Positions 25,517-33,112 of a stretch of DNA of 64,000 nt are shown here, one piece after another. Origin of the DNA: Natronococcus sp. CG52. GTDB lineage: Archaea; Halobacteriota; Halobacteria; Halobacteriales; Natrialbaceae. The notes beneath the pieces are model-generated. The model did not search any database, had not been told where the DNA came from, and worked only from the letters and a program-made list of their open reading frames with translations. A program made the position numbers and the translations under genes. The first letter of the stretch is position 1. Every line of letters begins with the position of its first letter. The stretch covers positions 2,356,001-2,420,000 of the forward strand of contig NZ_CP099391.1 in NCBI RefSeq assembly GCF_023913515.1, written 5' to 3'.

Positions 25517-27310
25517 ATGACTAGCAATGACCACGGCGGCGACCGCCGGTGGTGGAAGGAAGCGGTCGTCTATCAGGTGTATCCGCGGAGTTTCAACGAC
25601 TCGAGCGGAGACGGCGTCGGTGACATTCCCGGCATCGTCGAGAAGGTCGACTACCTCGAGGCGCTGGGCGTCGACGTCGTCTGGCTCAACCCGGTCTACG
25701 AGTCGCCGATGGCGGACAACGGCTACGACATCGCCGACTATCGGTCGATCCACCCGCAGTTCGGGACGATGGACGACTGGGAGCGCCTGCTCGAGGAACT
25801 TCACGCCCGGGACATGCGCCTGATCATGGACCTGGTTGTCAACCACACCTCGGACGAACACGAGTGGTTCCGCCGCTCGCGCGAAGAGGACGCGGAGTAC
25901 GAGGACTACTATTACTGGCGGGAGGGCGAAGCCCCTCGCGCCTCGGAAGAGTCGAGCGGTGGGAGGCGAGAACGAAGTGAGGTCCTCGATGAAGCGAACG
26001 GCGAAGCCGTGAGCGGCCCGCGAGGCGGTGATAACGGGGAAGAGCCGCCGAACAACTGGGATTCCTTCTTCGGCGGCTCCGCGTGGACGTACGACGAGGA
26101 GCGCGGCGAGTACTACCTCCACCTGTTCGACGAGAAGCAACCGGATCTGAACTGGCGCAACGAGACGGTCCGCGAGGAGGTATACGAGATGATGCGCTGG
26201 TGGCTCGAGCGGGGGATCGACGGCTTCCGGATGGACGTCATCAACCTCGTCTCGAAGACGCGAGGGCTCCCGGACGGCGATCCGGACGACGGGATGACCG
26301 GCGACGAACACTTCGTCGACGGCCCCCGCTCGGCCGAGTACATCAGCGAAATGTGCGACCGCGCGCTCGCGGAGTACGACGTGATGACCGTCGGCGAGAT
26401 GATCGGCGTCGACGCCGACACCGCCCTGGAGTACGTCGGCGAGGACGGCTGCGGTCTGTCGATGCTGATTCACTTCGAGCACATGGGCGTCGACACCGGC
26501 GACGGCGGCAAGTGGGACGTCGCGGACCTCGATCTCCTCGAACTGAAGGGGATAATCACCGACTGGCAGGAGACGCTCGCGGACGAAGGCTGGAACTGTC
26601 TCTACCTGAGCAACCACGACCAGCCGCGTGCGGTCTCCCGGTTCGGCGACGACGGCGAGTACCGCGAGGAGTCGGCGAAGATGCTCGCCACGTTCCTCTT
26701 TACGCTGCAGGGGACGCCGTTCGTCTACCAGGGCCAGGAGATCGGGATGACGAACACGACGTTCGAGGATCCCGGCGACATTCGCGACGTCGAGGCCGAG
26801 AATTTCGTCGACTCGAGCCTCGAATCCGGCGAGTACGACTCCTACGACGAACTGCGGCCGATCGTCGAGTCCCGGAGCCGCGACAACGCGCGGACCCCGA
26901 TGCAGTGGTCGGACGAGGAATACGCAGGGTTCAGCGAGAGCGAGCCCTGGATCGGCGTCACGGGCAACTACGAGGAGGTTAACGTCGAGGCGGCCCGCGC
27001 GGAATCGGATTCCGTCTGGCACTACTACCGCGAACTGATCGACCTGCGCGAGGAGCGCGATATCTTCGTCTACGGCGAGTACGACCCGCTCCTACCCGGC
27101 CATCCCGAGGTGTTCGCCTACCGGCGGACGCTCGAGGACGAGGAACTGCTGATCGTCTGTAACTTCTTCGACGGCGAACCCACCGTCGACCTGCCGCGGC
27201 TCGCCGACGTCGAGGCGCCCGAACTCGTGGTCGGCAACTACGAGGACACCGAGCCGAAAGACGGCGCGCTCGAACTTCGACCGTACGAGGCGCGCGTTTA
27301 CGAACTGTAA
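25517..27310 (+). CDS. GH13 alpha-glucosidase / oligo-1,6-glucosidase-like enzyme with an in-frame insert
   Basis: The 597-residue cytoplasmic enzyme hydrolyses alpha-glucosidic bonds. GH13 motifs are all present: DLVVNH (105-110), GFRMDVINL with nucleophile Asp240, VGEM with acid/base Glu294, and SNHDQP with Asp368. The early LNPVYESPMADNGYDI and lack of a signal peptide place it with alpha-glucosidases, oligo-1,6-glucosidases and trehalose-type hydrolases. Residues about 138-176 are a Ser/Gly/Glu/Arg-rich stretch absent from typical members, encoded by hairpin-rich DNA. It is divergent from the transporter and probably digests the imported sugar. Confidence 0.92.
   Translation: MTSNDHGGDRRWWKEAVVYQVYPRSFNDSSGDGVGDIPGIVEKVDYLEALGVDVVWLNPVYESPMADNGYDIADYRSIHPQFGTMDDWERLLEELHARDMRLIMDLVVNHTSDEHEWFRRSREEDAEYEDYYYWREGEAPRASEESSGGRRERSEVLDEANGEAVSGPRGGDNGEEPPNNWDSFFGGSAWTYDEERGEYYLHLFDEKQPDLNWRNETVREEVYEMMRWWLERGIDGFRMDVINLVSKTRGLPDGDPDDGMTGDEHFVDGPRSAEYISEMCDRALAEYDVMTVGEMIGVDADTALEYVGEDGCGLSMLIHFEHMGVDTGDGGKWDVADLDLLELKGIITDWQETLADEGWNCLYLSNHDQPRAVSRFGDDGEYREESAKMLATFLFTLQGTPFVYQGQEIGMTNTTFEDPGDIRDVEAENFVDSSLESGEYDSYDELRPIVESRSRDNARTPMQWSDEEYAGFSESEPWIGVTGNYEEVNVEAARAESDSVWHYYRELIDLREERDIFVYGEYDPLLPGHPEVFAYRRTLEDEELLIVCNFFDGEPTVDLPRLADVEAPELVVGNYEDTEPKDGALELRPYEARVYEL
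25921..26046 (+). repeat. hairpin-rich in-frame insertion within the GH13 gene
   Basis: Two GAA-triloop hairpins mark the insert, GGGC-GAA-GCCC near 25924-25934 and ACGGC-GAA-GCCGT near 25998-26010. DNA between them resembles intergenic palindromic DNA rather than GH13 coding sequence. Its length keeps the reading frame open. The limits are estimated from where GH13 conservation stops and resumes. Confidence 0.5.
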
Positions 27311-27424
27311 CTCGGCGCTTCGACGGCGCTCACACCGCCGCTGGAACGGTTTCGGTGACGATCCCGGGCGTCTCGTTCCGAATCACCCCGTTATCGTCCG
27401 CCGCCCGTCAGACATCGCGCGAGG

Positions 27425-27431
27425 TTTATTA
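27425..27431 (+). promoter_or_regulatory. TATA element of the bactofilin-like gene
   Basis: TTTATTA lies 25 nt before the GTG at 27457. This leaderless spacing decides the start; the longer frame from 27355 would place the promoter inside the gene. Confidence 0.55.
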
Positions 27432-27456
27432 CCCGGCGTTCACATTGGTTGCGAGT

Positions 27457-28311
27457 GTGGCCTTCAGCAGGGATCCGCTCGACGAACTCGCCGTCCCCGA
27501 CGGGACGGAAGCCAAGGAAGTCGCCCTCGAGACCGACGGAGACGTCCTCATCGGGAGTCGCTCGACGGTCGAGTTCGGCGTCCGCGGACGGAACGTCCTC
27601 GCGGGCGAGAGCGTCGAGTTCGGCGGCGACATCGAGGCCGAAGGAGACTGTCGACTCGACATGTGGTGTGACGTCGCGAACAACGTCCTGGTCGGCCAGG
27701 ACGCCTACATCGGCGAGCGCGTCCACGTCGCCGGCGAGATGAAAGTCGCCGGCGACCTGGACATCGGCGACGACGTCGAGATCGAGGAAGGGTTCGAGGC
27801 GAACGGCTGGATCGTCATCCGAAACCCGATGCCGACGATTATTTTCCTCTTCGTCTACCTCAAACAGCTACTGCTCATCGGCGAGGAGGACGCCGCCCAG
27901 CGGCTCATCTCCGAACTCGTCGACGAGGAAGAAGAAGTCGAGGCCGAACCGCTGATCATCCCCCGGAACGCGACCGTCAGCGACGACGCCTGGCGGGTCT
28001 CGACGCCCGCGACGATCGGCGACGACTGCCGACTCCACGGCAACATCCGGGCCGAGACGATCGACGTCGGTCGCGACTGCGATATCTTCGGCAGCCTCAG
28101 GGCTCGCGGCGACGTCACGGTCGGCGAGGGGACGCGCATTCACGGCGATCTGACCACACGCAGCGGCGACGTCGTCGTCGAACGGGACGCCCGCATCCTC
28201 GGCGATGTCTCATGTGAGAACCTCGAGCTCGGCCCGGAAGCCGAGGTCGACGGCTCGATCCGCGCGAACGGCGAAATCACGATGCGGACGACCGAGCGCG
28301 AGCAGGAGTAA
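27457..28311 (+). CDS. bactofilin-like polymer-forming cytoskeletal protein
   Basis: The 284-residue protein starts with GTG. Two stretches of short repeating strands with Gly/Asp turns (VLIGSRSTVEFGVRG ... VAGDLDIGDDVEIEEG, about 25-115, and ATIGDDCRLHGNIRAETI ... EVDGSIRANGEI, about 180-275) predict a beta-helix like bactofilins, which polymerise into filaments. Between them is a hydrophobic-helical insert (PTIIFLFVYLKQLLLIGEE) followed by an acidic helix, so the helix is split into two halves. A role in cell shape or membrane association is inferred. It is downstream of the GH13 gene but has its own promoter. Confidence 0.75.
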   Translation: MAFSRDPLDELAVPDGTEAKEVALETDGDVLIGSRSTVEFGVRGRNVLAGESVEFGGDIEAEGDCRLDMWCDVANNVLVGQDAYIGERVHVAGEMKVAGDLDIGDDVEIEEGFEANGWIVIRNPMPTIIFLFVYLKQLLLIGEEDAAQRLISELVDEEEEVEAEPLIIPRNATVSDDAWRVSTPATIGDDCRLHGNIRAETIDVGRDCDIFGSLRARGDVTVGEGTRIHGDLTTRSGDVVVERDARILGDVSCENLELGPEAEVDGSIRANGEITMRTTEREQE

Positions 28312-28492
28312 CTCGAGTTCAGTCGGTCCCGGACAGTGGGAGAAGTTTTCTGCGCTCGTTACCGACGAGAATCGTCCGTCCGACGAGAGTCGGCGTCGCG
28401 ACCGCGACCAGTACCTCGTAGCACTACAGCGTCTCGCCTCCATTGGGATCGATGGCGTGCAGCCGCCCTCAAGCGGCGACTTTCACCCCTAT

Positions 28493-28500
28493 TCTTAATA
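28493..28500 (+). promoter_or_regulatory. TATA-like element of the fix operon
   Basis: TCTTAATA sits about 66 nt before the etfB ATG. A transcript starting 25 nt downstream would have a leader of roughly 40 nt containing a short open frame at 28529-28585 (MASETTSHAQGGVCDRSY) that overlaps the etfB start out of frame. Confidence 0.4.
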
Positions 28501-28566
28501 GCCATAGTTGCGATAGGATGATACGAGAATGGCAAGCGAAACCACATCACACGCACAGGGGGGAGT

Positions 28567-29430
28567 ATGCGATCGCTCGTACTGACGAAGGGCGTCCCGG
28601 ACTTTTCCGAAGGAGCGGTGTCGTTCGACGAGGACGGCCACCTTGAGCGCGGGAAAACGCCGACGGTGATGAATCCGAACGACGAGTTCGCCGTCCGGGC
28701 GGCGCTGCAGACGAAGGTTCGCCACGGCGGGCACGTCAGCGGGATGAGCATGGGTCCGCCGGGCTACGGCGACGTCCTGCAGGAGGCGATGGAGTCAGTC
28801 TACACCGACGACAGCTACCTGCTCTCGGATCGGGAACTCGCGGCGTCGGACACGTGGGCGACGGCGATCACGCTCAGCGCGGGCATCGAGAAGTACCGGG
28901 AGGAGGTCGCCGACGTCGACCTCGTCTTCGCGGGGTTCAAGACGGCCGACGGGGAGACCGGCCAGACCGGCCCCCAGACCTGCTGGGCGCTCGACTGGCC
29001 GATCGTCACCCACGTCATCGCGCTGGACATCGACCCCGACGAACGCCGACTCCGCGCGAAGCGCCTCGTCGAGGGTGACGTCGACGAAATCGAGACCGTC
29101 GAGGCGCCGCTGCCCTGTATGGTCATCACCGATCCGGAGTTCGAGCCCGCCTATCGCAAGGCCTCCCACCGGCTGACGCACAAACGGCTCCGGGACGAGA
29201 CCGAAGAGCGGGCGGCCGACCACGACGAGCACCTGACGACGTGGGATCACGTCGACCTGAATCTCGATCCCGACTATATCGGACTCGACGGCTCGCCGAC
29301 AATCGTCTCCTCGGTCGATCCGATTCCGAAGGCGCCGTCGGAGCGGGAGGCGACGATGATCGATCCCCACGACGGCGACGCGATGGAACCGGTACTCGAG
29401 GAACTGCAGCCGTTCGCGGGGAGTGACTGA
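28567..29430 (+). CDS. fixA: electron transfer flavoprotein beta subunit (FixA)
   Basis: The 287-residue protein is the EtfB/FixA fold, with AMP/FAD-contacting segments VFAGFKTADGETGQTGPQ (near 118) and LVEGDVDEIETVEAPLPC. It pairs with EtfA/FixB to carry electrons from dehydrogenases. The four genes fixA, fixB, fixC(X) and a small protein are spaced by a few bases or overlap, so they are one operon. Fix-type ETF can bifurcate electrons between quinone and ferredoxin; whether that happens here is untested. Confidence 0.93.
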   Translation: MRSLVLTKGVPDFSEGAVSFDEDGHLERGKTPTVMNPNDEFAVRAALQTKVRHGGHVSGMSMGPPGYGDVLQEAMESVYTDDSYLLSDRELAASDTWATAITLSAGIEKYREEVADVDLVFAGFKTADGETGQTGPQTCWALDWPIVTHVIALDIDPDERRLRAKRLVEGDVDEIETVEAPLPCMVITDPEFEPAYRKASHRLTHKRLRDETEERAADHDEHLTTWDHVDLNLDPDYIGLDGSPTIVSSVDPIPKAPSEREATMIDPHDGDAMEPVLEELQPFAGSD

Positions 29431-29432
29431 CC

Positions 29433-31010
29433 ATGGCACTGGATCCAAACGACCACACGGTGGACGAACTGGCGGACGAACTCGAGACGGTCGACGACGT
29501 CGACGAACTCCAGGCGGCGCTCGAGGCCGAGCAGGCCGGCCGGGATCGCAAGACTGCACGGGAGGCGATCCACCGGCGACTCGAGATCCTCGACGAGGCG
29601 GGGAGCGATCACGAGGGCGTCGAGGAGGGAACCGAGACGGAGGGCGAGTACGAGGAGACGAAGGAGGACGTCGGCGACGAGGCGGAGGGCGAAGAGGTAG
29701 ACGAGGTCGACGACGGCGACGAGGGTGCGGACGAGGAAGCGCCAGCGGACGAGGAGGATGACGGTCTCTCTCGTCCCACTCGAGACAAGAAGCACGTTCG
29801 AGCGCTCGACGGCGGCGAGTACGCCGACATGTGGGTGTTCTGTGAGACCCAGCAGGGCGAGTTGCTCGAGGTCTCGCGGGAGATGCTCGGCAAGGCTCGA
29901 GAGCTGATGGACCAGTTCGAGGAGGATTACGGCGAGGAAGAGCGAGTCGTCGCGTTCCTGATGGGCGACGACTGCGAGGGACTCGCCGAGGAGTGTATCG
30001 CCTACGGCGCCGACGTCGCGGTCTACCACGACGACGATCGGCTCGAGCGGTTCCTCCACAAGCCCTACACCGAGGTCGCGGCCCACATGGCTCGCGGCCA
30101 GGGCACCGTCGAGAGCACCGACTGGCGCGAGTACGACGCGCCCAGATACGTCCTGTTCCCGGCGACGAACAACGGACGGGACCTCTCGGCGAAGGTGCAG
30201 GCCGAGTTGGACTCCGGGCTCGCTTCGGACTGTTCGGACCTCTTCATCGAGGAAAACGAGGTGTCGAACCCGGTCAAAACCGGCGAACCCGGCGTCAAGA
30301 AGACCTTTGAGAAAGTGCTGCACATGAAGCGGCCGGACTTCTCCGGCTTCGAGTACTCCACGATTCTCTGTCTCGACAACCCCGGCCGGGACTTCCACCC
30401 GCAGGGCGCGTCGATCATCCCGGGTAGCTTCGAGCCGATGGAGCCCGATTACGATCGGGAGGGGATCGTGATCGAACACGACATGGAACTCGAGGACGAC
30501 TGGTTCCGCGTCGAGATCACCGAACACGACGAACTCGAGGCCGGAATCGATCTCACCGGCCACGAGGTGATCGTCTGTCTCGGTCGGGGCATCGCCGACG
30601 ACCCCACTGAGGGGATGGAACTCGGCCTCGAACTCGTCGACGCCTTCGAGGACGCCGAACTGGGCATCACCCGGGGGATCGTCACCTCCGCCTACCAGTT
30701 CGAGGGCCACGTCGAGGAGTACTCGAAGGAGGAACGCCAGATCGGCGAGACGGGACAGGTCGTCGCGCCCGACCTCTACATCGCCGCGGGCGTCTCCGGG
30801 GCGGTCCAGCACAAGGTCGGGATGGACGAGTCGGACACGATCGTCTCGATCAACACCGACACCGACGCGCGGATTCGCGACTTCAGCGACTACTTCATCG
30901 AGGGCGACCTGTTCGAGGTGCTGCCGCGGCTCAGGGCGGCGGTCGAAGCGGGCGAGACGGAACTCGAGACAGTTGCGGACGGAAGCGGTGACGGAGGTGA
31001 CGACCAATGA
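29433..31010 (+). CDS. fixB: electron transfer flavoprotein alpha subunit (FixB) with acidic N-terminal extension
   Basis: The protein has 525 residues, well above the usual 320-350. The first 120 residues form an extension of helical and then strongly Glu/Asp-rich sequence. The EtfA core begins near MWVFCETQQGELLEVSREM. The FAD-binding C-terminal domain shows VAPDLYIAAGVSGAVQHK and SDTIVSINTDTDARI. It starts two bases after fixA and overlaps fixC by four. The extension may be a haloarchaeal interaction tail. Confidence 0.93.
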   Translation: MALDPNDHTVDELADELETVDDVDELQAALEAEQAGRDRKTAREAIHRRLEILDEAGSDHEGVEEGTETEGEYEETKEDVGDEAEGEEVDEVDDGDEGADEEAPADEEDDGLSRPTRDKKHVRALDGGEYADMWVFCETQQGELLEVSREMLGKARELMDQFEEDYGEEERVVAFLMGDDCEGLAEECIAYGADVAVYHDDDRLERFLHKPYTEVAAHMARGQGTVESTDWREYDAPRYVLFPATNNGRDLSAKVQAELDSGLASDCSDLFIEENEVSNPVKTGEPGVKKTFEKVLHMKRPDFSGFEYSTILCLDNPGRDFHPQGASIIPGSFEPMEPDYDREGIVIEHDMELEDDWFRVEITEHDELEAGIDLTGHEVIVCLGRGIADDPTEGMELGLELVDAFEDAELGITRGIVTSAYQFEGHVEEYSKEERQIGETGQVVAPDLYIAAGVSGAVQHKVGMDESDTIVSINTDTDARIRDFSDYFIEGDLFEVLPRLRAAVEAGETELETVADGSGDGGDDQ

Positions 31011-32680
31011 CGGAAGAGAGAGAACACTACGAGGCCGTCGTCGTCGGCTGTGGCCCCGGCGGAGCCGCGGCGGCCGCCCGACTGGCCGACCACGGCGTCG
31101 AAACGCTCGTTCTGGAACGCGGCGTCGAGGCGGGCTCGAAGAACGTCTCCGGCGGGCTGATCTACGCCGAGGAGTCGGCGCCCTACACGATCGACGACCT
31201 CTTCGAGGGCTTTCGCGAGGAGGCGGCCGAGCGACCGGTTACCGACTACCAGATCCACAACATCGCCGGGAACAAGGTCAAGAGCTACGATCTCACCGAC
31301 CTCCACGAGCACGACACCGACTGGTGCGACGCCGTGCTCCGCCGGAAGATGGATTCGCGGCTCGAGGCCCGCGTCCACGAGAAGACGAGCGAGACGGGCG
31401 GCGGCGTGCTGACGAACGTTCGGGTGAACGGGCTCCTCCGAGACGACGGGGAGATCGTCGGCGTCACCTGCGACGAACTCGACCCGATCGAGGCGGATCT
31501 GATCGTCGCGGCCGACGGCGTCAACTCCGAACTGGCCCGCGACGCCGGGCTCATGGACTGGGAGGAACCCGACGAGTGGTTCCAAGGCGTCAAGGCCGTC
31601 GTCGACATGGAGCCCGACGTCATCGACGACCGGTTCGACATCGACGAGGACGAGGGCGCCGCCCACCTGTTCTCGGGCGACCTCTTCGAGGACGTCCGGG
31701 GCGGCGGCTTCCTCTACACCAACGAGGACTCGCTGTCGATCGGGACGGTCTTCCACCTCGACAGCCTCGTCGCGGAGCAGGCCGAGCCCCACGAACTGCT
31801 CGACGCGCTGCTCACTCACCCCGTGATGGCCCACTGGCTCGGCGACGAGTACGACGAGCGCGAGTACGGCGCAAAACTCGTCCCCGACTCGAAGAAGGTC
31901 GCCCACCGTGAGCCCTACCGCGACCGCCTCGTCCTCGTCGGCGACGCCGCCGGCCAGATGCAGGCCCAGGGCCCGATCATCAAGGGGATGAACCACGCCG
32001 TCACCGGCGGCGCGCTCGCGGCCGACGCCTTCGCCATCACCCGCGGGAACGCCGATCCCGAAGCCGCCGGCCGCCGGTACGCGAAACTCCTCGAGGAGTC
32101 GGGCACGATGGACAAACTCCGCCCGCGGCGGTACGACCTCGCCCGCACGGTCGGCGAGCGAGACGTCGTGACGAACGCCGTCGAACGCGTGCTCGACTCG
32201 CGAGTTGGGAGCCTCGCGCTCGGCAATCCCGTCGCCGATCGAGTGCTGAAGCGGGCGTACAACTCGCCGTTCCTGGTGTCGATGATTCCCGACACCCGCA
32301 CCGGCTACGTCACGGTGCCGGCGATCGTCGGCGAGGAGCACGGTCGAACGATCCGCTGGGAGAACGGCGTCGAACCGCCGAGCCTCGAGGCCCGAATCGG
32401 CGGCCTCACGTACGATACGGACGTCGGCAACCCCCACATCGAACTGCTCGACGACTCCGCGGAGGCGAGCGAGGCCGCCGTCTACGCCTGTCCCGTCAGC
32501 GCTGAGGACTTCGGCGGCGGCTGCTACCGAACCGAGCAGGTACAGACGAACGGCGACGAGGAGACGGTCGTTAGCCTCGACACTCAGCCATGCGTCGAGT
32601 GTGGCACCTGTGCGATCGTCGCCGACACCGCGTGGGAACACCCCCGCGGCGGCAAGGGCGTCGAGTACCGCGAGGGGTAA
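31007..32680 (+). CDS. fixC: FixC-type ETF:quinone oxidoreductase fused to a FixX ferredoxin domain
   Basis: The 557-residue flavoprotein starts with the FAD dinucleotide loop VVVGCGPGGAAAAARLADHG. A second FAD motif is DRLVLVGDAAGQMQAQGP. The last 70 residues form a FixX-like ferredoxin (ACPVSAEDFGGGC ... PCVECGTCAIV), which in many bacteria is a separate gene. The enzyme accepts electrons from the FixAB flavoprotein and passes them to the membrane quinone pool. It overlaps fixB by four bases and is followed directly by a small conserved gene. Confidence 0.93.
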   Translation: MTEEREHYEAVVVGCGPGGAAAAARLADHGVETLVLERGVEAGSKNVSGGLIYAEESAPYTIDDLFEGFREEAAERPVTDYQIHNIAGNKVKSYDLTDLHEHDTDWCDAVLRRKMDSRLEARVHEKTSETGGGVLTNVRVNGLLRDDGEIVGVTCDELDPIEADLIVAADGVNSELARDAGLMDWEEPDEWFQGVKAVVDMEPDVIDDRFDIDEDEGAAHLFSGDLFEDVRGGGFLYTNEDSLSIGTVFHLDSLVAEQAEPHELLDALLTHPVMAHWLGDEYDEREYGAKLVPDSKKVAHREPYRDRLVLVGDAAGQMQAQGPIIKGMNHAVTGGALAADAFAITRGNADPEAAGRRYAKLLEESGTMDKLRPRRYDLARTVGERDVVTNAVERVLDSRVGSLALGNPVADRVLKRAYNSPFLVSMIPDTRTGYVTVPAIVGEEHGRTIRWENGVEPPSLEARIGGLTYDTDVGNPHIELLDDSAEASEAAVYACPVSAEDFGGGCYRTEQVQTNGDEETVVSLDTQPCVECGTCAIVADTAWEHPRGGKGVEYREG

Positions 32681-32681
32681 C

Positions 32682-33080
32682 GTGGACCGGTACGGACCCA
32701 GAATCGCCGCGCTCGACCGCCAGGCCGAGCGCGACCGGAAAGCCTTCGATCCCGACGCGTCCGGCCCGGAGGACGGACTCGAGTACCTGCGTGAAGGGGC
32801 CGGCCAGGCGATCTGGCTCTACGTCGAGGCTCGAACCGGCGGCCGACTCGTCCCGTTCTCGGAGGCCGAGTTTACCGCCCTCGAGTCCGCGATGAACCGG
32901 TGGCTCGAGTGTTACGCCCGGTGTTACGGCGTCGACCTCGAGGCCGACTTTACGATCAGAGCGGCGGCCGAACTGCTGCTCGAGACGAGAAACGTTGTCG
33001 ATACGGCGCAGTTACTGACGGGCGTACCCGAACGGAAGCGAACGCGAGCGCCCGAAACGGGTCGCTCGACCGATCCGTGA
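32682..33080 (+). CDS. small conserved protein of the fix operon
   Basis: The 132-residue protein starts with GTG (VDRYGPRIAALDRQAERD) one base after the fixC stop. It is soluble and mainly helical, with a Trp/Cys-rich centre (MNRWLECYARCYGVDLEADF). I do not recognise a family function. Tight spacing after fixC indicates co-expression and possibly a role in assembling or coupling the ETF complex. Confidence 0.7.
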   Translation: MDRYGPRIAALDRQAERDRKAFDPDASGPEDGLEYLREGAGQAIWLYVEARTGGRLVPFSEAEFTALESAMNRWLECYARCYGVDLEADFTIRAAAELLLETRNVVDTAQLLTGVPERKRTRAPETGRSTDP

Positions 33081-33112
33081 CGCCAGCCTGAAACGGACGT
33101 TCGCGCGGCGTC

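Noticed and set aside
25478-27022. 514-codon antisense open frame across the GH13 gene
   Set aside because: It is the mirror of a high-GC acidic gene; the GH13 strand has complete catalytic motifs and the antisense product matches no family.
29274-32641. Two long minus-strand frames opposite the fix operon
   Set aside because: Val/Leu/Arg-rich shadow composition; the plus strand carries the ETF and FAD motifs with tight operon spacing.
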